A stretch of 64,000 nt of DNA from NCBI RefSeq assembly GCF_024753135.1, contig NZ_JANUGP010000008.1, forward strand, positions 1 to 64,000, given 5' to 3'. The stretch is from Streptomyces pyxinicus. GTDB lineage: Bacteria; Actinomycetota; Actinomycetes; Streptomycetales; Streptomycetaceae. Made by a program: the position numbers and the translations under genes. The notes below the pieces were generated by a model. The model was not told the origin of the DNA. It worked only from the letters and a program-made list of their open reading frames with translations, and did not search any database. How positions within the stretch are numbered: position 1 is the stretch's first letter; the number at the start of each line of letters is the position of its first letter. Of this stretch, positions 39,066 through 47,136 are shown one piece after another.

Positions 39066-39875
39066 ATGCCGAGGAGTGTCCGTCATGCCGTGAACCAACT
39101 GGTGCGGTTCGGGCTGCTACAGGTCCGGTGCTGCGCCTTCGCCGTGGCCCTGCTCGCGGGCATCGCCGGCTCCCGGCTGCTGCCCCCGCTGCCGGTGGCC
39201 CGCTACGACCTGGTGCTCCTGTACGGGGTGCTGCTCACGCTCGTCGCCCGCAGGGCCGGCTGGGAGACCCGGCGGGACACCGCCGTCATCGCCGTCTGCC
39301 ATGTGCTCGGTCTGCTGTTCGAACTGGTCAAGGTCCGCCTCGGCTCCTGGAGCTACCCGGAGGACGCGCTCACCAAGATCGGCGGGGTGCCGCTGTACGG
39401 CGGCTTCATGTACGCGGCGGTCGCGAGCTACGTCTGCCGGGCCAGACGGCTGTTCCGGCTGCGGTTCACCCGCTACCGCGCCGCCGCCACGACCACGGTC
39501 GCCGCCGCCGTCTACGTCAACTTCTTCACCCATCACTGGATGCCGGACCTGCGCTGGCCGCTGGCGCTGGCGATGATCGCCGCGACCGCCGGCACCTGGG
39601 TCGGCTTCAGCGTCGGCGCCCACCGCTACCGCATGCCCCTGGCGGTCTCCTTCGTGCTGATCGGCTTCTTCCTCTGGGTCGCCGAGAACGCCGCCACCTG
39701 GGCCGGCGCCTGGAGCTACCCGCAGCAGCTCACCGGCTGGCAGCCGGTACCGCTGACCAAGTTCGGCGCCTGGTCACTGCTGATCAGCGTCACGTTCGTC
39801 CTGGTGGAACACCTCGCGACGGCCCGGCCGGCGCCCGGCACCGGCCGCCCCGGCCCGCCGGCCGTACGGCCCTAA
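39066..39875 (+). CDS. DUF817 family membrane protein
   Basis: The 269-aa product has about seven hydrophobic segments and conserved motifs of DUF817: FELVKVRLGSWSYPE, PLYGGFMYAAVASY, NFFTHHWMPD and WVAENAATWAGAWSYP. No biochemical function is established. The gene has a clear promoter with a TetR-like palindrome 56 nt upstream of the start. Its stop overlaps the convergent stop of the YihY gene by 3 nt. Confidence 0.85.
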   Translation: MPRSVRHAVNQLVRFGLLQVRCCAFAVALLAGIAGSRLLPPLPVARYDLVLLYGVLLTLVARRAGWETRRDTAVIAVCHVLGLLFELVKVRLGSWSYPEDALTKIGGVPLYGGFMYAAVASYVCRARRLFRLRFTRYRAAATTTVAAAVYVNFFTHHWMPDLRWPLALAMIAATAGTWVGFSVGAHRYRMPLAVSFVLIGFFLWVAENAATWAGAWSYPQQLTGWQPVPLTKFGAWSLLISVTFVLVEHLATARPAPGTGRPGPPAVRP

Positions 39876-41074
39876 CCCCGCTCCCCCGGCCCCTCGCCCC
39901 GGCCCGGACCGGCGCCGGGTCCCGGCCCGCCGCCGTTCGCCTTGTGCGGGTGGGCCGGCGGTCTGCCGTGGGTGCGCAGCCGGGCCGTCACGTCCTCCGG
40001 GGGCAGGAAGCGGGACCAGCGTTCCGGGAACTCCGACGGCATGTCCGGGTCATCGGGGTCGTCGGGGCCGGACTCGCGGGCGGCGGCAGCGGCCCAGGCG
40101 ACGTACTCGGCGACCTGTGCCTCGCGGACCCGGTCGTTGGCCTCGCGGGCGGCGGCCGTCGCGGCGGCGGGCCAGACCCGGTCGATCGCGGCGTTCACCG
40201 CCGCGCCGACGAGCACGGCGAACGCGGACACCCCGATCCACAGCAGTACGGCGACGGCGGCGGCCAGCGAGCCGTAGATCGTGGCGCCCTCGATGGTGTG
40301 GGTGAGGTAGATGCGCAGCAGGAAGCTGCCCAGCACCCACATGGCGAGGGCCACCAGCGCGCCCGGCACGTCCTCGATCCACGGTGAGCGCACCGGCACC
40401 GAGACGTGGTAGAGCGTCGTCAGGAAGGCGATGGACAGCACGATCACGACCGGCCAGTACAGGACCTGGACGACCGTCTCCGACCAGGGCACGACCCGGA
40501 CCACCGCGTCCGGACCGGCCACCATCAGCGGCAGCGCGACCGAGCCGATCAGCAGGGCCACGATGAACAGCAGGAACGACATCACCCGGGTCTTGACGAT
40601 GCCCCGGACGCCGTCGAGGCCGTACATCACGGTGATCGTGTCGATGAAGACGTTCACCGCGCGCGAGCCGGACCACAGGGCGAACAGGAAGCCGATGGAG
40701 ATGACGTCGGGCCGGCCGCCCCGCATCACGTCGTGCAGGATCGGCTCGGCGATCTCCTTGACGCCCCGGTCGGACAGGACCGTGCGGGACGCCTCCAGCA
40801 GGTTGGTCTCCAGGCTGTGGATGGTGTCGGCGCCCGTCCAGTCGTCGACGTAGCCGAGCAGGCCGATCAGGCTCAGCAGCAGGGGCGGCACGGACAGCAG
40901 CGTGAAGAACGCCGCCTCGGCCGCCAGCCCCAGGATGCGGTACTCCATGCAGGAGTTGACGGTGTCCTTCAGCAGAAGCCAGGCCGTCCTGCGTTTGGAG
41001 ACGTTCCGGTAGAGGGCTCTGGCCCGGTGGAGTCGCCCGGAGGGCCGATGGGGGGATTCACTTGCTGCCTGCAC
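39872..41074 (-). CDS. YihY/BrkB family inner-membrane protein
   Basis: The 400-aa product has the YihY core: AAEAAFFTLLSVPPLLLSLIGLLGY, ALWSGSRAVNVFIDTITVMY, and DVPGALVALAMWVLGSFLLRIYL...YGSLAAAVAVLLWIGV, with about six spans. A Gly/Pro-rich tail of ~60 residues is cytoplasmic. The family has been called RNase BN in error; its role is unknown. GTG at 41074 (VQAASES) is chosen by similarity to related starts; the frame extends to a GTG at 41110. Confidence 0.85.
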   Translation of the reverse strand: MQAASESPHRPSGRLHRARALYRNVSKRRTAWLLLKDTVNSCMEYRILGLAAEAAFFTLLSVPPLLLSLIGLLGYVDDWTGADTIHSLETNLLEASRTVLSDRGVKEIAEPILHDVMRGGRPDVISIGFLFALWSGSRAVNVFIDTITVMYGLDGVRGIVKTRVMSFLLFIVALLIGSVALPLMVAGPDAVVRVVPWSETVVQVLYWPVVIVLSIAFLTTLYHVSVPVRSPWIEDVPGALVALAMWVLGSFLLRIYLTHTIEGATIYGSLAAAVAVLLWIGVSAFAVLVGAAVNAAIDRVWPAAATAAAREANDRVREAQVAEYVAWAAAAARESGPDDPDDPDMPSEFPERWSRFLPPEDVTARLRTHGRPPAHPHKANGGGPGPGAGPGRGEGPGERG

Positions 41075-41227
41075 GACCCAAAGGTATCCGCAGCACCGGG
41101 CACCCCTCACCTTTCGGGGCGGGCACCCGCCCGCCGGAGCCCGGACCGCCCCGGCTGGGGGCGCTCACCGGGGGCGCTGTGCCACTCTGGAGGCCATCAC
41201 CGCCGCCGTCCCGGGTAGGTTCGCATC

Positions 41228-42865
41228 ATGGCAGGCACCCCCACCCACTCCGTGACGAACCAGCCGCCCCCGCTGTCCGGATACGACGTGTTCGCGGCGG
41301 ACCGGGCGCTCGTCGACGCGGTCGAGCGGTACACCGGGCCGGACGAGCTGGACGAGGTGCGCGGCGAGCTGTCCGCGCTCGGCCGGGCGGCCGGCTCCGC
41401 CCAGCTCCAGGAGTGGGCGGACCAGGCGGACGAGAACCCGCCCCGGCTGCGCACCCACGACCGCTACGGCCACCGGATCGACGAGGTCGACTTCCATCCG
41501 GCCTGGCACCGGCTGCTCGGCAAGGGTGTCTCGGCGGGCCTGACCGGCGCCTGGACCCGGCCGTCCGGGCATGTGCGCCGGGCCGCCGGATTCCTGGTGT
41601 GGACGCAGGTCGAGGCGGGCAACTGCTGTCCGCTGTCGATGACCCACGCGGCCGTGCCCGCGCTGCGCGCCGATCCGGAGCTGGCCGCCGAGTGGGAGCC
41701 GCGGCTGACGTCCACGGTCTACGACCGGGCGCTGCGGCCCCCGGGGCAGAAGCCCGGGGCGGTGTTCGGGATGGGCATGACCGAGAAGCAGGGCGGCAGC
41801 GACGTCCGCGCCAACACCACCGAGGCGCTGCCGCTGGCCGAGGCGGGCACCTATGCGCTGACCGGGCACAAGTGGTTCTGCTCGGCACCCATGTCGGACG
41901 GCTTCCTGGTGCTGGCGCAGGCCCCCGGCGGGCTCACCTGCTTCCTGGTGCCCCGGGTGCTGGCCGACGGCACCCGGAACGTCTTCCGCCTCCAGCGGCT
42001 GAAGGACAAGCTGGGCAACCGGTCCAACGCCTCCGCCGAGGTCGAGTTCGACGGCACCTGGGCGCGCTGGGTCGGCGAGGAGGGGCGCGGGGTGCGGACC
42101 ATCATCGGCATGGTCTCCGCGACCCGGCTGGACTGCGCGCTCGGTTCCGCTGGGCTGATGCGGCAGGCGGTCGCGCAGGCGGTCCACCACGCCACCTACC
42201 GCGAGGCGTTCGGCGGGAAACTGGCCGACAAGCCGCTGATGCGCAACGTGCTCGCCGACCTGGCGCTGGAGTCCGAGGCCGCGACGGCCCTCGCGCTGCG
42301 GCTCGCCGCCGCCTACGACGACGGCGGCGAGCGGGAGCGGGCCTTCCTGCGGCTCGCGGTGCCGGTGGCGAAGTTCTGGATCACCAAGCGGTGCGCGCCG
42401 CTCGTCGTCGAGGCCGCCGAGTGCCTGGGCGGCAACGGGTACGTCGAGGAGTCCGGGCTCCCCCGGCTGGTGCGCGAGTCGCCGCTGAACTCCGTCTGGG
42501 AGGGCGCCGGCAACGTCCAGGCGCTCGACGCGCTGCGGGCGTTGCGGCGGGAGCCGGCCGCGCTGGACGCCTGTCTCACGGAGATCGGCCGGGCGCACGG
42601 CGGCGACCACCGCCTGGACCGTGCCGTGAAGGACCTGTTCGCCGAACTCGCCGATCTCGACGGCATCGAGACGCGCGCCCGCCGCCTGGCCGAGCGCCTG
42701 GCGCTGGTTCTCCAGGGCTCCCTGCTGGTCCGGCACGCACCCCCGGAGGTCGCGGACGCCTTCTGCGCCTCCCGGCTGGGCGGCGACCACGGGGCGACCT
42801 TCGGCACGCTGCCGGCGGGCTTGGACCTGAAGCCGGTGGTGGACCGAGCGCGGCCAACGGTCTGA
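41228..42865 (+). CDS. AidB-like acyl-CoA dehydrogenase
   Basis: The 545-aa product is an acyl-CoA dehydrogenase of the AidB/DNA-alkylation-response subgroup: MGMTEKQGGSDVRANTT, HKWFCSAPMSDGFLVLAQ and ECLGGNGYVEESGLPRLVRESPLNSVWEG. The N-terminal GYDVFAADRALVDAVERY is typical of AidB. The protein binds FAD and DNA in E. coli; an isovaleryl-CoA dehydrogenase activity has also been reported. The last ~12 residues (LKPVVDRARPTV) are encoded by the start of the 35-bp repeat array. Confidence 0.9.
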   Translation: MAGTPTHSVTNQPPPLSGYDVFAADRALVDAVERYTGPDELDEVRGELSALGRAAGSAQLQEWADQADENPPRLRTHDRYGHRIDEVDFHPAWHRLLGKGVSAGLTGAWTRPSGHVRRAAGFLVWTQVEAGNCCPLSMTHAAVPALRADPELAAEWEPRLTSTVYDRALRPPGQKPGAVFGMGMTEKQGGSDVRANTTEALPLAEAGTYALTGHKWFCSAPMSDGFLVLAQAPGGLTCFLVPRVLADGTRNVFRLQRLKDKLGNRSNASAEVEFDGTWARWVGEEGRGVRTIIGMVSATRLDCALGSAGLMRQAVAQAVHHATYREAFGGKLADKPLMRNVLADLALESEAATALALRLAAAYDDGGERERAFLRLAVPVAKFWITKRCAPLVVEAAECLGGNGYVEESGLPRLVRESPLNSVWEGAGNVQALDALRALRREPAALDACLTEIGRAHGGDHRLDRAVKDLFAELADLDGIETRARRLAERLALVLQGSLLVRHAPPEVADAFCASRLGGDHGATFGTLPAGLDLKPVVDRARPTV

Positions 42866-43135
42866 AGCCGGTGGTGGACCGAGCGCGCCCGGCACTCCGA
42901 AGCCGGTGGTAGGCAGAGAACGCCCCGCGCTCTGGAGCCGATGGTGGGCACAGCACCCCGGCCGTCTGAAGCCACTGGTAAACCGAGCGCGCCCGGCACT
43001 CCGAAGCCGGTGGTAGGCAGAGAACGCCCCGCGCTCTGGAGCCGGTGGTGGGCACAGCGCCCCGGCCGTCTGAAGCCAGTGGTGGACCGAGCGCGCGCTC
43101 CGAAGCCGGTAGTGGGCGCAACGCGTCCGGCGCTC
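42829..43135. repeat. Higher-order tandem repeat array (35-bp units, ~105-bp period)
   Basis: Nine units start at 42829, 42864, 42899, 42934, 42968, 43003, 43038, 43072 and 43102; all share G(A/G)AGCCRNTGGT. Three flavours alternate: A (GGACCGAGCGCGCCCGGCA), B (AGGCAGAGAACGCCCCGCG) and C (GGGCACAGCRCCCCGGCCG). The order A-B-C-A-B-C-A-B gives a period of about 104-105 bp. Units are contiguous without unique spacers, so this is not CRISPR. The first unit lies in the 3' end of the AidB-like gene. Confidence 0.9.
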
Positions 43136-43434
43136 CGCACCGCGAGCCGGCGCGGGTACCGGCGGGAGTGGTGCCGCGCCGACACGGCACCACTCGCGCC
43201 TTGGGCCTTGGGGGCCGCTGACGCCACCCGGGAGTGACGCCACGGTCAAGTCTCTGCCGCCGCACGGCGGATCACCAGGGTTGCAAGGGGTTGCAACTCG
43301 GCGGTGCCCGTGTGCGGAGTGGGTGCCTCCGGCCTGCCCGGACCGGCAGTATGGGGGGCGCAGCCGGACCGGAAACCGCCGTCGGGACGGCTTGACGTGT
43401 GAGTCCGAAGCCCCCTCCCGGAAGGACCCCCCTG
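43136..43434. other. Promoter region of the GAF regulator
   Basis: The 299 bases after the repeat array contain no recognisable gene. The TTGCAA inverted repeat at 43281-43296 is the only clear element. Confidence 0.5.
43281..43296. promoter_or_regulatory. TTGCAA inverted repeat, possible operator
   Basis: TTGCAA (43281-43286) and TTGCAA (43291-43296), each itself palindromic, flank GGGG. The site is 139 nt upstream of the GAF regulator start and unusually AT-rich for its surroundings. Confidence 0.5.
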
Positions 43435-44724
43435 GTGAACCCGCCGATGAACGTGGCGCGTCTGGCCGCCGTGGACGCGGCACAGGCGGCGCGGGTGCTC
43501 AGCGAGGTGCGCGAGGCCACGCTCGCCGGGCGACGTGCGCGGATCGCGCCCCGGCCGGTGATCGGACAGTCCTGGGAGCGGATGCTGCGCAGCGGTCTCG
43601 ACCCGGAGCGGGACCGCAGGTCGGGGGTGCTGTCGGAGGACGAAGTCCGGTACCGGCGGGCGCGGTCGCCGCTGCGGCAGGTGCTGCCGGTGCTGCGCGA
43701 GGGTCTGCTTTCGGTCGCGGACGTCGCGCACCACATCATGGTCGTCGCGGACGCCGAGGGGCGCGTGCTGTGGCGGGAGGGATCACGGCCGGTGCTGCGC
43801 AAGGCGGACGGCCTCGGGTTCCAACTCGGGGCCGACTGGCGGGAGGACGTCGTCGGCACCAACGGCGTGGGCACCCCGGCGGTCGTACGGCGGCCCGTGC
43901 AGGTGTTCGGCGGTGAGCACTTCGTCCGCTCGCAGACCTCGTGGACGTGCACCGGCGCCCCGATCACCGACCCCCGGGACGGGCGGCTGCTCGGTGTCGT
44001 GGACGTCAGCGGGCCGCTGGAGACCATGCATCCGGCCACGCTGGCCTGGGTGGAGTCGGTGGCCAAGCTGGCCGAGGCGCGGCTGCGGGAGCTGCACGCG
44101 GCCTCGCTCGACCGGCTGCGGGCGGTGGCGGCGCCGGTGCTGGCCCGGCTGGACGGGCGGGCGCTGGTGGTGGACCGGGACGGCTGGACGGTGGCGGTGT
44201 CGGGGATGCCGTACGTGCGGCGGGTCGCGCTGCCCAAGTCGCTGTCCCCGGGCCGCCGGTGGCTGCCGGTGCCCGGTTCGTGCGCGGTGGAGCCGCTGGC
44301 CGGAGGCTGGCTGCTGCGGGCCGAGGACGACGTGCCGGCCGGCGCGGGCTCCCGGGTCGTGCTGGACCTGGCCCGGCCGGGCCGGTGTGAACTGACCGTC
44401 GAGAGCCCGGCCGGTTCCTGGTCCCGGGAACTGAGTCCACGGCACGCGGAGTTGCTGTACCTGCTCGCCGAACACCCGTCCGGGCGAGGGGCGGCGGGCC
44501 TGGCGGAGGATCTGTTCGGCGATCCGTCCAGGACGGTCACCGTACGCGCGGAGATGTCACGTATCCGGCGGTATCTGGGGGATGTTCTGCGGCATCGGCC
44601 CTATCGCTTCCACGAGAACGCGGAGGTCGAGGTGGTACTCCCGGACGACCCGCGTGACCTGCTGCCCCAGTCGACGGCTCCGGCCCTGGCACGCCGGCGC
44701 GCGGCGGCGGGAGCGGTCCCATGA
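43435..44724 (+). CDS. AcoR-like GAF-domain transcriptional regulator
   Basis: The 429-aa product begins like AcoR-type activators: RPVIGQSWERMLRSGLDPE, then a GAF domain (VADAEGRVLWREG ... VGTNGVGTPAVVRRPVQVFGGEHF ... CTGAPITDPRDGRLLGVVDVSGP). In place of the sigma-54 AAA+ module, the C-terminus has an ordinary DNA-binding winged-helix-like segment (LSPRHAELLYLLAEHP...RTVTVRAEMSRIRRYLG). In actinobacteria such regulators control aldehyde or alcohol dehydrogenases; none lies adjacent here. GTG at 43435 follows GGAAGG; other starts are 43399 and 43447. Confidence 0.82.
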   Translation: MNPPMNVARLAAVDAAQAARVLSEVREATLAGRRARIAPRPVIGQSWERMLRSGLDPERDRRSGVLSEDEVRYRRARSPLRQVLPVLREGLLSVADVAHHIMVVADAEGRVLWREGSRPVLRKADGLGFQLGADWREDVVGTNGVGTPAVVRRPVQVFGGEHFVRSQTSWTCTGAPITDPRDGRLLGVVDVSGPLETMHPATLAWVESVAKLAEARLRELHAASLDRLRAVAAPVLARLDGRALVVDRDGWTVAVSGMPYVRRVALPKSLSPGRRWLPVPGSCAVEPLAGGWLLRAEDDVPAGAGSRVVLDLARPGRCELTVESPAGSWSRELSPRHAELLYLLAEHPSGRGAAGLAEDLFGDPSRTVTVRAEMSRIRRYLGDVLRHRPYRFHENAEVEVVLPDDPRDLLPQSTAPALARRRAAAGAVP

Positions 44725-44860
44725 GTGTGTCTTCCGCGTATTTGCGGGGTCTTCGCCCTACGCGGCCCGTTACTGCCGTAGCATCCCTCCCGGGCCTCCC
44801 CACCTGCTCCTCGGTCAACGCGACGACCATCAGGCGCAGTTGGCCCACTCGGGAGGAGAC

Positions 44861-46177
44861 ATGAGACATCGCGGCAGACACCGCAGGCGCCGCCGGGGCG
44901 CGGCGCTGCGCGCGGCCCTGACCGGGACCGCGCTGGCGCTCACCGCGGCGGCCACCCTGATCAGCGTGTCCCAGGCGGACGTCGCCAAGGGCCCGGGGGC
45001 GCTCAAACCGCTGTCCTCCCCGGCGGACACCCGCCCGCTCGGACTGCGCGAGCAGCTCGCGCCGGCGGCCACCCTGGACCGGCTCTCCGCCGCGATGGGC
45101 CGCCCGGTGGGCGTGGACGCCGTCCTGGCGAGCACGGACCGCACGATGGGCGAGGGCGCCGGCTGCCCGGCCGGTGACCGCGCCACGCTGCCCACCACCC
45201 CCGACACCACCCGGGCCTACTGCTGGGACCGGGCCGACGCCGGGTCCACCGCCTGGCGGCCTGCCGCGGTGACCACCTCGGGTGACGCCGACGACGACGG
45301 CGCCTGGGGGCAGCACCGGGTCGTGCTGGCCGGCTGGCGTCACACCACCGCCGCCGGGCGCTCCGCCGAGCGCGGTCTCGCCCGGGTCGCCTTCACGGAC
45401 GCCGACGACCCGGACCACCTCTCCTACCGCTGGGTGCTGCTGGTGGTGCCGGTCGACGGCGGCCGGGACTACCGGGGGCTGACCTCCGGGATCTCCGGGA
45501 TGGTCTGGTACCAGGACAAGCTGCTGGTCAGCACGGACACCGGCGGCTCCGAGGCGCTGCACGTCTTCGACCTCGACCGCATCCAGCGCACCACGGCCGA
45601 CGGCTCGGCGATCGGCCGGGTGCCCGGCGGCTGGTCCGCCGACGGCTACCGGTTCGTGCTGCCGGAGGTCGGCTCGTACCGCTTCGCCTCCGGTCGGTGT
45701 ACGGCGTCCGGGCCGCCCTGTCCCGGTGCGCTCGCCCTGGACCGGAGCACGGCGCCCGACAGCCTGGTCGCCGCGGAGTGGACGGAGCCGGGCAGCGACC
45801 GCAAGGCGCGGCTGTGGCGGTACGCGTTCAGCTCCGACCCGGCGCGCGGCGGACTGCTCGCCACGGACCCGGCGGGCCGGGCGGACGCGGTGCGGGCCTA
45901 CCGGACCGGGGCATCCGGCATCCGCGGGGTGCTCTCCCTCGGGCCGTCCTGGTATGTGGGACGACTGCCCGGCTCGCGGGACGGGCACGGCGCCCTGTGG
46001 CGGCTGGACGGCAAGGAGGCGCGGGCCGCGCACTGCGGGGCGGACGGCACGCACCGCTGCTGGGCCGAGGGAGCGGGCTCCCTCTCCTACTGGCAGGAGA
46101 GGGGCGAGGTGTGGTCCCTGTCGGACCGGATGCTCTTCACCCTGCCGCTGGCCCGCCTGGACCGCTCGGTGCGGTGA
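44861..46177 (+). CDS. Secreted protein of unknown function
   Basis: The 438-aa product has a twin-arginine-rich n-region (RHRGRHRRRRRG) and a hydrophobic segment AALTGTALALTAAATL, so it is exported. The mature part contains several Cys pairs (CPAGDR, YCWDR, CTASGPPCPG, HRCWAEG) and beta-propeller-like WY/WR blocks (SGISGMVWYQDKLLVSTDTGG). It may be an extracellular binding protein. The start has a perfect GGGAGGAG ribosome site. A GUGA-tetraloop hairpin follows the stop. Confidence 0.75.
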   Translation: MRHRGRHRRRRRGAALRAALTGTALALTAAATLISVSQADVAKGPGALKPLSSPADTRPLGLREQLAPAATLDRLSAAMGRPVGVDAVLASTDRTMGEGAGCPAGDRATLPTTPDTTRAYCWDRADAGSTAWRPAAVTTSGDADDDGAWGQHRVVLAGWRHTTAAGRSAERGLARVAFTDADDPDHLSYRWVLLVVPVDGGRDYRGLTSGISGMVWYQDKLLVSTDTGGSEALHVFDLDRIQRTTADGSAIGRVPGGWSADGYRFVLPEVGSYRFASGRCTASGPPCPGALALDRSTAPDSLVAAEWTEPGSDRKARLWRYAFSSDPARGGLLATDPAGRADAVRAYRTGASGIRGVLSLGPSWYVGRLPGSRDGHGALWRLDGKEARAAHCGADGTHRCWAEGAGSLSYWQERGEVWSLSDRMLFTLPLARLDRSVR

Positions 46178-46181
46178 CCCC

Positions 46182-46197
46182 GCCCGGGTGACCGGGC
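46182..46197 (+). terminator. Short hairpin with GUGA tetraloop
   Basis: GCCCGG (46182-46187) and CCGGGC (46192-46197) form a 6-bp stem capped by GTGA, a GNRA-type tetraloop, 5 nt past the secreted protein stop. It is short, so it may be only a 3'-end stabiliser. Confidence 0.5.
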
Positions 46198-46237
46198 CGA
46201 TCGACAGATCCGGCGGCGGGATGGTTCCCTGGCCCGC

Positions 46238-46810
46238 ATGAGCAGCGTCCACGTCACCACCTGGTCCCTGGAGCAGACGTCACCGGCCGACCTCCTGGCC
46301 GCCGCCGCGCCCGAGGGCGACGTCCGGATCGTCCGCGCCGAGGTCCCCTCGCCCGAGTTCAGCCGGTTCCTGTACGCCTCGGTCGGCGGCGACATCCGCT
46401 GGACCGACCGGCTGGGCTGGACGCACGCACGCTGGCTGGAGCATCTGGACCGGCCCGGCGTGGAGACCTGGGTGGCCTACGACCGCGGGACCCCGGCCGG
46501 CTACGTGGAGCTGGAGGCGCAGGACGAGGGCGCGGTCGAGATCGTCTACTTCGGGCTGCTCCCGGCCTTCCGGGGCCGGCGGATCGGCGGCCACCTGCTG
46601 GCGTACGGCACGGCCCGCGCCTGGGATCTGGCCGAGCGCCTGCCGGGACGGACGCCGACCAAGCGGGTATGGCTGCACACGTGCAGCAAGGACGGCGCGT
46701 TCGCGATGGCCAATTACCAGCGGCGCGGCTTCGCGCTGTTCGACACCAAGGTCGAGCTGGAGCCGGACACCCCGGCCCCGGGTCCGTGGCCCGGCGCATA
46801 CCCGGTCTGA
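46238..46810 (+). CDS. GNAT-family N-acetyltransferase
   Basis: The 190-aa product has the GNAT fold: VAYDRGTPAGYVELEAQ, the beta-bulge VEIVYFGLLPAFRGRRIGGHLL with the acetyl-CoA pyrophosphate loop R-G-R-R-I-G, and a C-terminal NYQRRGFALFDT. The substrate is unknown. It precedes the sulfur operon leader region by about 50 nt, in the same direction, with no obvious terminator between, so some read-through is possible. Confidence 0.88.
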   Translation: MSSVHVTTWSLEQTSPADLLAAAAPEGDVRIVRAEVPSPEFSRFLYASVGGDIRWTDRLGWTHARWLEHLDRPGVETWVAYDRGTPAGYVELEAQDEGAVEIVYFGLLPAFRGRRIGGHLLAYGTARAWDLAERLPGRTPTKRVWLHTCSKDGAFAMANYQRRGFALFDTKVELEPDTPAPGPWPGAYPV

Positions 46811-46857
46811 CCTGCCGGGACAAGCCCTCGCGCGGCACGTGTGAGCGACACCACCCC

Positions 46858-46915
46858 TGTTCCACATAGTGGGACACGAATGTCCGGATGACGGACGAAG
46901 CTGGACTGTGTCCAG
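46858..46915 (+). promoter_or_regulatory. Cluster of three inverted repeats upstream of the sulfur operon leader
   Basis: TGTTCCACATAGTGGGACA (46858-46876) is a palindrome with one mismatch and ATA centre; GTCCG/CGGAC at 46882-46896 and CTGGAC-TGT-GTCCAG at 46901-46915 follow. The CATAGT in the first repeat could be a -10. Such spacing suggests a sulfur-responsive operator region. Which protein binds is unknown. Confidence 0.6.
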
Positions 46916-46937
46916 ATCGCCGTGCCACGCTTCCGTC

Positions 46938-47021
46938 ATGTCCGGAACTGGAATCGCCTTGGTGAGTCGGCGGCACGTCGACCTCGGCCGCATGTCCAGC
47001 GCCATCTGTCCGGCGAGCTGA
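46938..47021 (+). CDS. Leader peptide of the sulfur-assimilation operon
   Basis: An ATG at 46938 opens 27 codons ending TGA at 47021. The peptide has the segment RRHVDLGRMSSAIC near its end, a short motif that recurs in Streptomyces leader peptides before sulfite reductase and other sulfur genes; a single Cys (TGT, residue 24) follows. In mycobacteria, Cys-containing leader ORFs mediate cysteine-responsive attenuation. There is no good ribosome site, so it may be leaderless. A small stem-loop overlaps the stop codon. Confidence 0.75.
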   Translation: MSGTGIALVSRRHVDLGRMSSAICPAS

Positions 47022-47030
47022 CCCGTCAGC
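47017..47030 (+). promoter_or_regulatory. Stem-loop over the leader stop codon
   Basis: GCTGACCCGTCAGC is a palindrome spanning the leader TGA (47019-47021). It allows a 5-bp stem with a 4-nt loop, so a ribosome at the stop would melt it; a stalled one would not. It may take part in attenuation. Confidence 0.4.
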
Positions 47031-47136
47031 ACCACCCTTCTCCCCGCACCCGCGCCGCTCTTGCGCACGCCCGCCCGCATGCCGACGTATGCCCAGGTCA
47101 GAGCAGCTTTCCGCCTGCCCCGAAGGACGTAGAACC

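Noticed and set aside
42829..43135. CRISPR array
   Set aside because: Units are contiguous and fall into three repeating variants; there are no unique spacers and no cas genes.
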